The position numbers and the translations under genes were made by a program. Below are positions 1-4,772 of a stretch of DNA of 5,278 nucleotides, piece by piece; position 1 is the first letter of the stretch, and each line of letters opens with the position of its first letter. The stretch is from an uncultured Lachnospiraceae bacterium (GTDB taxonomy: Bacteria > Bacillota > Clostridia > Lachnospirales > Lachnospiraceae): the NCBI GenBank assembly GCA_902796695.1, contig CADBQE010000103.1:1-5278 (forward strand), written 5' to 3'. Below the pieces are notes generated by a model. The model was not told the origin of the DNA, did not search any database, and saw nothing but the letters and a program-made list of their open reading frames with translations.

Positions 1-7
1 TAAAAAA

Positions 8-80
<73 letters not shown>

Positions 81-100
81 TTGTCTTGACGACGTGTTTT

Positions 101-129
101 ATCTTACTCCATGTTTTCGGGTTTGTCAA
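101..129 (-). promoter_or_regulatory. Sigma-A-type promoter of tRNA-Thr
   Basis: On the minus strand there is a perfect -35 TTGACA (129-124), a 17-bp spacer and a -10 TAAGAT (106-101). Transcription would start near 94, leaving a leader of about 14 nt before the mature tRNA 5' end at 80. Spacing and hexamers are near consensus, as expected for a highly expressed stable RNA gene. Confidence 0.8.
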
Positions 130-137
130 TCCCGAAA
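115..137. repeat. 7-bp inverted repeat around the tRNA-Thr -35 box
   Basis: The arms TTTCGGG (115-121) and CCCGAAA (131-137) are perfect inverted repeats separated by 9 nt, and the loop contains most of the -35 hexamer of the tRNA-Thr promoter. On the plus strand the hairpin lies in the leader of the 92-aa gene and is followed, after TAGAC, by a run of seven T. It could be an operator or a weak terminator-like structure; chance is also possible. Confidence 0.4.
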
Positions 138-168
138 TAGACTTTTTTTCATCCGGAAAGGATTTGTC

Positions 169-447
169 ATGCGCTTCTGGGCCAAGATCATCCGAGACAA
201 TCATCTGATCCGCGACACGGTCACGGAACGCAATGGCAGCGAAAGCCGCACCGCGAAGGTTTTCAGTGCTCTGGAGGAAAGCTGCGCCGTGCTCAATCTG
301 CCCGTTCCGATCTGGCTGAAGACGAATGTGCGGGATTTCCAGCGGGTCGCCAAGGCCCGCTTCCGCGCCGATTCCTTTATCGAGGAGATCAGTTTCGACT
401 ATCTGGAGTTTCAGGTGATCGAAGAAGATAAAATGCAGGATTTTTGA
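169..447 (+). CDS. Uncharacterised 92-aa protein, Clostridia type
   Basis: A small charged protein of unknown function. I chose the ATG at 169 because AAAGGA (157-162) lies 6 nt upstream; the longer reading frame beginning at 94 has no comparable site and would overlap the tRNA-Thr promoter. The product begins MRFWAKIIRDNHLIRDT and ends in an acidic stretch (FIEEISFDYLEFQVIEED, about residues 70-87). It has no signal peptide, membrane segment or cysteine pair; the single Cys is near residue 39. The style resembles a short hypothetical protein I recall as widespread in Lachnospiraceae, but I cannot name a domain. There is no clear sigma-A promoter just upstream and no terminator downstream: the tRNA-Met promoter begins 9 nt after the stop, so transcripts probably run into that tRNA. 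The gene is well supported; the function is unknown. Confidence 0.8.
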   Translation: MRFWAKIIRDNHLIRDTVTERNGSESRTAKVFSALEESCAVLNLPVPIWLKTNVRDFQRVAKARFRADSFIEEISFDYLEFQVIEEDKMQDF

Positions 448-456
448 AAAAAGTAC

Positions 457-485
457 TTGACAATTCCGCCGCTTCGTTGTAAATT
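457..485 (+). promoter_or_regulatory. Sigma-A-type promoter of tRNA-Met
   Basis: A perfect -35 TTGACA (457-462), a 17-bp spacer and -10 TAAATT (480-485) lie just upstream of the tRNA-Met gene. The predicted start is near 492, ten nucleotides before the mature 5' end. The -35 box starts 9 nt after the stop codon of the 92-aa gene. Confidence 0.8.
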
Positions 486-501
486 ACTCAATGCGTCTTG
501 C

Positions 502-575
502 GGCGGAGTAGCTCAGTTGGCGAGAGCACACGGTTCATACCCGTGGTGTCGGCGGTTCAAATCCGTCCTCCGCTA
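502..575 (+). tRNA. tRNA-Met (anticodon CAT), elongator type
   Basis: A 74-nt cloverleaf with acceptor GGCGGAG/CTCCGCT, including a G1-U72 pair, and discriminator A. The anticodon stem is CACGG/CCGTG with loop TTCATAC and anticodon CAT at 536-538. The initiator hallmarks are missing: there is no mismatched 1-72 pair and no run of three G-C pairs at the base of the anticodon stem. The sequence resembles the Bacillus elongator tRNA-Met closely, so I prefer Met over a lysidine-modified tRNA-Ile2. CCA is not encoded. Confidence 0.93.
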
Positions 576-582
576 TCCTTTT

Positions 583-602
583 CCCGCTTCGGCGGGTTTT
601 TT
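583..602 (+). terminator. Intrinsic terminator after tRNA-Met
   Basis: The stem CCCGC/GGCGGG-type hairpin (583-587 with 592-596) closes a TTCG tetraloop and is followed by six T (597-602), then CTTTTC. It lies 7 nt after the tRNA 3' end and separates the tRNA from the lipid kinase gene. Confidence 0.82.
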
Positions 603-636
603 CTTTTCAGAAAGTTCATCCATTTCTCCGCAGGTA

Positions 637-645
637 TGCTATAAT
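637..645 (+). promoter_or_regulatory. Extended -10 promoter of the lipid kinase gene
   Basis: TGCTATAAT is a perfect extended -10 element (TG at 637-638, TATAAT at 640-645). No good -35 is present at 16-18 bp; TTCATC at 615-620 is the nearest and is poorly placed. Extended -10 promoters tolerate this. Initiation near 652 would leave a leader of roughly 87 nt before the ATG at 739. Confidence 0.6.
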
Positions 646-661
646 CGGGTCATCTCCCGAT
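644..661. repeat. 6-bp inverted repeat at the lipid kinase -10/start site
   Basis: ATCGGG (644-649) and CCCGAT (656-661) form a perfect inverted repeat with a 6-nt loop. It overlaps the end of the -10 hexamer and the likely transcription start, where a repressor would typically bind. Function is inferred only from position. Confidence 0.3.
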
Positions 662-738
662 GCCGGGCCGCCGGAATCTCCTTTCATGGACAGGCCGGCC
701 TCCTCCGGGATCAGACCATAACGGATGGAAACAGAAAC

Positions 739-1662
739 ATGCTGCGTTTTATTGTAAACCCTGCCGCCAGATCCTGGCACGGCCGGGAATGTATGGAGAA
801 GATCGAACAGGCACTTGCCGAGGCGGGCATTCCTTACGAAGCAACGGAAACGAAAGCGCCGCGGGAAACGGGCCGTCTGGCCGAGCAGCTCTCCGGGCCC
901 GATACGGAAATGCTGGGCGTGATCGGCGGCGACGGAACGCTCAACGAGCTGATCAGCGGCAATACGGAAGTCTACTCTCCCATCTTTTATGTCCCCTACG
1001 GTTCCGGCAACGACTTTGCCCGCGGGATCGGTCTGAAAGTGAACGGAGACAGCGCGCCGGCGCTGGCAGTGGACCACAGCAGCCTGTCTCCGAAGCCCGT
1101 GGATATCGGGTCCGCGCACGCAAAAGGGCAGCCGGCCAGGCGTTTTATCGTCTCCGGCGGCATCGGATTTGATGCGGCCGTCTGCTGGGATCTGGAGAAG
1201 GGCCGGATCAAAAAGGCGCTGAACCGGCTTCATCTGGGCAAGCTTTCCTATCTGTTCTACGGTCTGAAAAATCTGCTGACCTGTCCGCTCACGGACGGCG
1301 AACTTGTCATCAATGACGGAGAGAAAGTCATTCCGGTCCGCAGGCTCGCGTTTATGTCCGCGCAGAATCTTCCCTATGAGGGCGGCGGCTTCCACTTTGC
1401 GCCCAAGGCCGTCTCCCACGACGGGCTGATCGACCTGTGCGTCGTCATGCCGCGCAACCATTTCATGTTTATTGTCTATATGGTCTGTTCGCTGTTCGGC
1501 GGCGCGCACATCCGCCGCAGGGGCGTCACCTATCTCCAGTGCCGCAGCGCGAAGCTAACGCTCTCACGGCCGCTGTATTATCATACGGACGGGGAGACCG
1601 GCGAAGCCGTCGATGAGATCGAGTTCCGCACCGACAGCGCCACGATCCGGGTCATGCAATGA
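739..1662 (+). CDS. Diacylglycerol kinase-family lipid kinase (YegS/DgkB/BmrU type)
   Basis: A 307-aa soluble lipid kinase of the DAGK catalytic family, which phosphorylates a membrane lipid (diacylglycerol in DgkB) with ATP at the cytoplasmic face; its true substrate cannot be read from sequence. The N-terminus FIVNPAARSWHG (4-15) is the family opening, followed by the nucleotide-binding GGDGT at 63-67 and PYGSGNDFARG at 86-96. The second domain has GGIGFDA (140-146), a GGGFHFAPKAVSHDGLIDL segment (215-233) and DGE at 284-286, which I equate with the catalytic Asp/Glu pair of DgkB. The length is normal and no key motif is missing. The start at 739 fits the family N-terminus; its Shine-Dalgarno (GGATGGA, 723-729) is weak and 9 nt away. 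The reading frame stays open upstream through the tRNA-Met, but that part is not coding. It appears to be a single-gene unit, ended by the hairpin at 1694-1732. DgkB-like enzymes recycle diacylglycerol released by lipoteichoic acid synthesis; that role is possible here but unproven. Confidence 0.93.
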   Translation: MLRFIVNPAARSWHGRECMEKIEQALAEAGIPYEATETKAPRETGRLAEQLSGPDTEMLGVIGGDGTLNELISGNTEVYSPIFYVPYGSGNDFARGIGLKVNGDSAPALAVDHSSLSPKPVDIGSAHAKGQPARRFIVSGGIGFDAAVCWDLEKGRIKKALNRLHLGKLSYLFYGLKNLLTCPLTDGELVINDGEKVIPVRRLAFMSAQNLPYEGGGFHFAPKAVSHDGLIDLCVVMPRNHFMFIVYMVCSLFGGAHIRRRGVTYLQCRSAKLTLSRPLYYHTDGETGEAVDEIEFRTDSATIRVMQ

Positions 1663-1693
1663 TCCCTGTATGGGGAAAGGATTTCCCGATGAC

Positions 1694-1732
1694 AAAAACC
1701 GGGCCGATGCTTTCGACATCGACCCGGTTTTA
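1694..1732. terminator. Bidirectional terminator between lipid kinase gene and Fe-S operon
   Basis: A 12-bp stem with one mismatch (1698-1709 with 1717-1728; outer ACCGGG/CCCGGT, inner CGATG/CATCG) closes a 7-nt loop. Flanking A (1694-1698) and T (1728-1731) runs make it work on both strands. It sits between the stops of two convergent genes, at 1662 and 1763. Confidence 0.85.
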
Positions 1733-1762
1733 TATTCGGTGATGAGGCAGTCTCTGGACTTC

Positions 1763-2680
1763 TCAGGACAGGAACCCGTTCACGATCTGCTCTTCCGCTT
1801 CGGCTTCCGTGAGGCCCAGCGTCATCATTTTTTCGAGCTGTTCCCCGGCGATCTTGCCGATCGCGGCTTCATGGATCAGCGCCGCGTCAATATTCGATGC
1901 GGTCAGTTTGGGCGAGGCGCTCACGGAGCCGTGATCCATGATGATCGCATCGCATTCGGAATGGCCGGCGCAGGGCGCGTTGCCGCGGATATCGCTGACA
2001 AACGCCTGACGGCTGCTGTCCTTCGCCACGCTGCGGCTGATCAGGTTGGCCGAACTGCCTTCCCCGTTCAGGTCCACCACAAAATCCGTGCGGGCGTACT
2101 GCTCGCCGGTCGTCATGATCTTCTCCTTGACCACAAGGGAAGCGCCGGCCTTCAGCTCGGCCCGCGTCAGGCGGATCGTATCGTCGATTCCGGCGATCTG
2201 GGTGGTCTCCATTTCCATGGAAGCGCCTTCTTCCAGGTAGATCACCGTGGAGGGGTTCATGACGCGCTTGCCCAGGTCATCGCCTTCTCCGTAATGCTTT
2301 TCGATATAGCGGATCTTCGCGTTCTTCGCCAGGTGGAAGGTGTGAATGCCGTCATGCTGGCTCAGAGAGCCGCCGCAGTTGTGGATCCCGCAGCCGGCTA
2401 CGATCACCACATCGGCATCCTCGCCGATATAGAAGTCGTTATAAACCAGATCCTTCAGGCCGGTCTGGCTGATGATGACGGGGATGTGGACACTCTCGTT
2501 TTTAGTCCCGGGCTTGACAATGATGTCGATGCCGGGCGCGTCCGTCTTGGAAACGATATCGATATTGGCGGTGGTATTGCGGCCGGCGGCTTTGCCGTTT
2601 TCGCGCAGATTATAGGCGCCGACGGGCAGCGCATCCAGATCTGCCACTTCTTTCAGCATTCTCAGGGTAATATCATCCAT
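1763..2680 (-). CDS. SufB/SufD-family Fe-S assembly scaffold, short SmsB-like form
   Basis: A 305-aa SufB/SufD-family protein, the scaffold partner of the SufC ATPase next door, expected to build iron-sulfur clusters in the cytoplasm. It is much shorter than E. coli SufB (495 aa) or SufD (423 aa) because it lacks their long N-terminal regions and consists essentially of the beta-helix core plus the C-terminal helices. The ECDAIIM segment places Cys243 at the position of E. coli SufB Cys405, and IHEAA (His270, Glu271) at SufB His433/Glu434. The family ending is intact: IGKIAGEQLEKMMTLGL, then EEQIVNGF. A GCGIHNCGG segment (96-104) adds Cys97 and Cys102. Since the key SufB residues are present and no second scaffold is nearby, a homodimer with two SufC is likely, as in the SmsC-SmsB minimal system. 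The ATG shares one base with the sufC stop; GGGAGG in the end of sufC supplies the ribosome site. It is the last gene of the operon. Confidence 0.9.
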   Translation of the reverse strand: MDDITLRMLKEVADLDALPVGAYNLRENGKAAGRNTTANIDIVSKTDAPGIDIIVKPGTKNESVHIPVIISQTGLKDLVYNDFYIGEDADVVIVAGCGIHNCGGSLSQHDGIHTFHLAKNAKIRYIEKHYGEGDDLGKRVMNPSTVIYLEEGASMEMETTQIAGIDDTIRLTRAELKAGASLVVKEKIMTTGEQYARTDFVVDLNGEGSSANLISRSVAKDSSRQAFVSDIRGNAPCAGHSECDAIIMDHGSVSASPKLTASNIDAALIHEAAIGKIAGEQLEKMMTLGLTEAEAEEQIVNGFLS

Positions 2681-3408
2681 CAGACCGTACCTCCCATCTT
2701 CCCGAGCAGTACATTGCAGGCTTCCTTGGTCGTCCCCAGCAGGCCGGGCAGGACTTCGTCCCGGGTCCCCGCCTGAACCAGACGGCCGTCCCGCAGCACT
2801 ACGATCTTATCCGCGATATTCAGGATGCGTTCCTGATGGCTGATGATAATGATGCTGCCCTGGGTGTCCTCATGCATCTTTTCAAACACATGGATCAGGT
2901 TCTGGAAGCTCCAGAGATCGATGCCGGCCTCCGGCTCATCAAAGATGGTAAGCTTGGTGCTGCGGGCCAGCGCCATGGCTATCTCGATGCGCTTGAGTTC
3001 GCCGCCGGAGAGGGAGGCGTTGATCTCCCGGTTGATATAATCCTTCGCGCAGAGCCCCACTTCGCTGAGGTATCCGCAGTAATCGACATTCTTCTTTTCT
3101 TTTCCGGCCGCCAGCCGCAGCATGTCCGAAACTTTCAGGCCTTTCAGGCGGACAGGCTGCTGGAACGCGTAGCTTACGCCCAGATTGGCGCGCTCGGTGA
3201 TGCTTTTATGGGTGATGTCCACGCCGTCCAGCAGGATCTGCCCTTCCGTAGGCTGATACAGGCCCGCGATCAGTTTGGCCAGTGTGGATTTTCCGCCGCC
3301 GTTGGGACCCGTGATCGCGACAAACCGTTCCTGCACAGTCAGATTGACATCCTGCAGAATCTCCGCGCCGTCCTCCGTCCGGTAGCTCAGATGCTTTATT
3401 TCCAGCAT
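2680..3408 (-). CDS. sufC: SufC-type ABC ATPase for Fe-S cluster assembly
   Basis: A 242-aa soluble ABC ATPase that powers conformational change of the SufB/D-type scaffold; it is not a transporter and has no membrane partner here. All motifs are present: Walker A GPNGGGKST (34-42), Q-loop Gln83 in AFQQP, signature LSGGELKR (133-140), Walker B LTIFDE (153-158), D-loop AGID (161-164) and switch His191 in ISHQ. The sequence FDEPEAGIDLWSF is typical of SufC and separates it from generic ABC proteins. The start at 3408 is fixed by a GAAGGAG ribosome site (3420-3414) 5 nt upstream. It is the first gene of a two-gene operon with the downstream scaffold (stop and start share one base), which implies coupled translation and matched amounts. 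There is no sufS, sufU or iscR in the window, so the sulfur donor must be encoded elsewhere. In other contexts this pair is called smsC-smsB. Confidence 0.93.
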   Translation of the reverse strand: MLEIKHLSYRTEDGAEILQDVNLTVQERFVAITGPNGGGKSTLAKLIAGLYQPTEGQILLDGVDITHKSITERANLGVSYAFQQPVRLKGLKVSDMLRLAAGKEKKNVDYCGYLSEVGLCAKDYINREINASLSGGELKRIEIAMALARSTKLTIFDEPEAGIDLWSFQNLIHVFEKMHEDTQGSIIIISHQERILNIADKIVVLRDGRLVQAGTRDEVLPGLLGTTKEACNVLLGKMGGTV

Positions 3409-3438
3409 GACAACTCCTTCATATAGTCATTTTCCCTT

Positions 3439-3467
3439 ATTATAGTCTGATTCGACGGGGAAAACAA
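3439..3467 (-). promoter_or_regulatory. Promoter of the sufC operon
   Basis: On the minus strand there is TTGTTT (3467-3462), a 17-bp spacer and a perfect -10 TATAAT (3444-3439). The start would fall near 3432, about 24 nt before the ATG, just upstream of the GAAGGAG ribosome site. No obvious IscR-like palindrome is seen. Confidence 0.65.
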
Positions 3468-3545
3468 GCAGATTCTGGAAGCGTGTCCGCTTTCATTTCG
3501 AAGCCGAAGCGCATCAATTATGTAATAAAATTAAGCAAAAAAGAC

Positions 3546-3574
3546 TTGCATTTTGGAGCAAAGAGGGGTATATT
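3546..3574 (+). promoter_or_regulatory. Promoter of tRNA-Lys
   Basis: TTGCAT (3546-3551), a 17-bp spacer and TATATT (3569-3574) lie upstream of the tRNA. Predicted start is near 3581, 8 nt before the mature 5' end. Confidence 0.75.
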
Positions 3575-3588
3575 ACTTCTTGTGCTTC

Positions 3589-3661
3589 GGGCCATTAGCT
3601 CAGTTGGTAGAGCACCTGACTCTTAATCAGGGTGTCTAGGGTTCGAGCCCCTAATGGCCCA
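3589..3661 (+). tRNA. tRNA-Lys (anticodon CTT)
   Basis: A 73-nt cloverleaf with a perfect acceptor GGGCCAT/ATGGCCC and discriminator A. The anticodon stem is CCTGA/TCAGG with loop CTCTTAA and anticodon CTT (3622-3624), reading AAG. The T loop is TTCGAGC. CCA is not encoded. Confidence 0.96.
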
Positions 3662-3663
3662 CG

Positions 3664-3689
3664 AAAAACCGCCGCAAGGCGGTTTTTTT
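3664..3689 (+). terminator. Intrinsic terminator after tRNA-Lys
   Basis: The stem ACCGCC (3668-3673) pairs with GGCGGT (3678-3683) around a GCAA tetraloop and is flanked by five A and seven T. It starts almost directly after the tRNA 3' end. The stem sequence matches that of the terminator at 4050-4076. Confidence 0.88.
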
Positions 3690-3724
3690 GTGCCATTAGG
3701 GACCTGCTCTCACCCCGGTTTCCC

Positions 3725-3797
3725 TCGTAGGGGCCGATCTGTGATCGGCCCGCCAACGTCCTCGTTCCGCGGGCCGCTGACACAGCGGCCCCTACGA
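3725..3797. repeat. Palindromic unit 1 of the array
   Basis: Hairpin A is 3731-3739 with 3743-3751 and hairpin B is 3771-3779 with 3783-3791; both are perfect 9-bp stems with 3-nt loops. The outer arms CGTAGGGG (3726-3733) and CCCCTACG (3789-3796) can pair instead, so the unit can form either two hairpins or one long cruciform. The centre differs from the other units by a few bases (CCAACGTCCTCG here). Confidence 0.8.
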
Positions 3798-3828
3798 TAA
3801 TACGTAAAATGCCACCGCTCGGCTTCCC

Positions 3829-3902
3829 TCGTAGGGGCCGATCTGCGATCGGCCCCCGGTGAGTCCTCGCTCCGCGGGCCGCTGACACAGCGGCCCCTAC
3901 GA
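3829..3902. repeat. Palindromic unit 2 of the array
   Basis: It has the same two hairpins as unit 1, with loop TGC in the first and an altered centre (CCCGGTGAGTCCTCG). The stems are unchanged and the differences lie in the loop, centre and linker. Confidence 0.8.
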
Positions 3903-3933
3903 TAATACATAAAATGCCACCGCTCGGTTTCCC

Positions 3934-4008
3934 TCGTAGGGGCCGATCTGTGATCGGCCCGCCGATGAGTCCTCGTTCCGCGGGCCGCTGACACAGCGGC
4001 CCCTACGA
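3934..4008. repeat. Palindromic unit 3 of the array
   Basis: It has the same hairpins with loop TGT and centre CCGATGAGTCCTCG. The linker after it breaks off after TGCCAC, where the inverted half copy (4025-4042) begins, so the fourth element lacks the partner arm needed for a hairpin. Confidence 0.8.
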
Positions 4009-4049
4009 TAATACATAAAATGCCACAGATCGGCCCCTACGAAATCTCT

Positions 4050-4076
4050 AAAAAAAACCGCCGTGAGGCGGTTTTT
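4050..4076 (-). terminator. Terminator of the cytidylate kinase-like gene
   Basis: The stem ACCGCC (4057-4062) pairs with GGCGGT (4067-4072) around a 4-nt loop. On the minus strand it is followed by eight T (4057-4050), suiting the minus-strand gene ending at 4096. The T-run at 4072-4076 may let it also stop plus-strand transcription coming through the repeats. Confidence 0.85.
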
Positions 4077-4095
4077 GAAAGGGATGGGGGTGGGC

Positions 4096-4704
4096 TTATT
4101 GGTGTTCGGAGCGGGACTGTACGATGGTTTTCAGCATGGCGACGGCGCCGTCGATGCCGGTGACGCTGGTGTTGAGGCAGATATCGTAGTTTTCCTTGGC
4201 GCCCCAGACCTGTCCGGTGAAGTTGCGGTAGTAGCGGGAGCGTTTGCGGTCTGTGACCTGTACGTGTTTGGTCATGTCCGATTCCGTGATCTCGAGGCCC
4301 ATGGCTTCCTTGCGGGCTACGCGGTCCTTCAGGTCCGCATAGAGGAAGACCCGGACCAGTTCGGGGCGTCCTTCCAGAATATAGTCGGCGCAGCGGCCTA
4401 CGATGACGCAGGATCCTTTGTCCGCCAGTTCCCGGATGATCTCGGCCTGACGGAAATAGACCTTATCGCTGACCGGGGTCTGATAGAGGGAGTAATTGGA
4501 GCGGGTCGCCAGAAACGGAGCGATATGGATGTCCACTTTTTCATCCATCTCCTCCAGGTATTTCTGCGCGAACTCCCCTTCCTCCGCGACCATGGAAACC
4601 AGAAGCTTGTCATAGAAGGGAATGCCCAGTTCTTCCGCCAGGCGAAGGCCGACCTCATGGCCGCCGCTGCCGAACTGCCGTCCGATCGTGATTATGGTAT
4701 TCAT
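4096..4704 (-). CDS. Cytidylate kinase-like family protein
   Basis: A 202-aa P-loop protein of the cytidylate kinase-like family (Pfam Cytidylate_kin_2 type), common in Clostridia. It opens with ITIGRQFGSGGHEVG (5-19), the family's glycine-rich nucleotide loop. The canonical Walker A lysine is not present in this loop (GSGGH rather than GSGK), as is usual for the family as I recall it, so CMP kinase activity should not be assumed. Other family features are LGIPFYD (26-32), IVGRCADYIL (101-110) and the lid-like TDRKRSRYYRNFTGQVWG (151-168), rich in Arg, followed by YDICLNTS. There is no membrane segment. The start at 4704 follows a GAGGTGA ribosome site (4715-4709) by 4 nt. It is a single-gene unit divergent from the structured RNA at 4773 and ended by the hairpin at 4050-4076. 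The substrate is unknown. Confidence 0.88.
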   Translation of the reverse strand: MNTIITIGRQFGSGGHEVGLRLAEELGIPFYDKLLVSMVAEEGEFAQKYLEEMDEKVDIHIAPFLATRSNYSLYQTPVSDKVYFRQAEIIRELADKGSCVIVGRCADYILEGRPELVRVFLYADLKDRVARKEAMGLEITESDMTKHVQVTDRKRSRYYRNFTGQVWGAKENYDICLNTSVTGIDGAVAMLKTIVQSRSEHQ

Positions 4705-4715
4705 CCTGTCACCTC

Positions 4716-4744
4716 ATACAAAAAATTAACAAAGCACTTGTCAA
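4716..4744 (-). promoter_or_regulatory. Possible promoter of the cytidylate kinase-like gene
   Basis: On the minus strand a perfect TTGACA (4744-4739) is followed after 17 bp by a poor -10, TTGTAT (4721-4716). The implied start near 4709 would fall inside the ribosome site and give a leader of about 5 nt, which argues against it. No better promoter is seen before the gene. Confidence 0.25.
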
Positions 4745-4766
4745 ATGTTCCCGAATCTGCTATAGT
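4738..4766 (+). promoter_or_regulatory. Promoter of the 6S-like RNA
   Basis: TTGTCA (4738-4743), a 17-bp spacer and TATAGT (4761-4766) give a near-consensus promoter with a start at about 4773, exactly where the closing stem of the RNA begins. Its -35 box overlaps, on the opposite strand, the TTGACA at 4744-4739. Confidence 0.75.
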
Positions 4767-4772
4767 AAGGAT

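Larger units (their letters stand above)
3716..4042. repeat. Tandem array of three BIME-like palindromic units plus an inverted half copy
   Basis: Three near-identical units repeat with periods of 104 and 105 bp (starting at 3716, 3820 and 3925). Each has a 73-75 bp palindromic core (3725-3797, 3829-3902, 3934-4008) and a linker containing AAAATGCCAC. Each core has two 9-bp hairpins facing each other: GGGCCGATC/GATCGGCCC (loop TGT or TGC) and GGGCCGCTG/CAGCGGCCC (loop ACA). Each hairpin is headed by GTAG on its own strand, so the core begins TCGTAGGGG and ends CCCCTACGA. The array ends in an inverted half hairpin at 4025-4042, an exact reverse complement of the 18 bp at 3725-3742. The whole stretch is non-coding. 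It resembles REP/BIME elements mobilised in trans by RAYT transposases, or a MITE; no transposase is in the window. Confidence 0.85.

Noticed and set aside
502..575. Initiator tRNA-fMet or tRNA-Ile2
   Set aside because: There is no 1-72 mismatch and no three G-C pairs in the anticodon stem, and the overall sequence matches elongator tRNA-Met of Firmicutes.
457..738. Upstream extension of the lipid kinase reading frame
   Set aside because: It runs through the tRNA-Met promoter, tRNA and terminator; the family N-terminus begins at the ATG at 739.
616..1509. Long minus-strand open frame opposite the lipid kinase gene
   Set aside because: It is a shadow of the GC-rich coding sequence, with no family resemblance and no ribosome site, while the plus-strand protein has all catalytic motifs.
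1613..2776. Long plus-strand open frame opposite the SufB/D-family gene
   Set aside because: It overlaps a terminator and two genes with clear family motifs; its composition is that of an antisense shadow.
3595..3994. Two minus-strand reading frames (97 and 94 codons) across the tRNA-Lys and the repeat array, with repeated GRCVSGPR-like and RSAPTRE-like peptides
   Set aside because: They are translations of the tandem palindromes and, in one case, of the tRNA gene; there is no ribosome site and the periodicity matches the DNA repeat, so they are not genes.
3716..4042. CRISPR array
   Set aside because: The repeat units are about 104 bp, palindromic and near-identical throughout, with no unique spacers and no cas genes.
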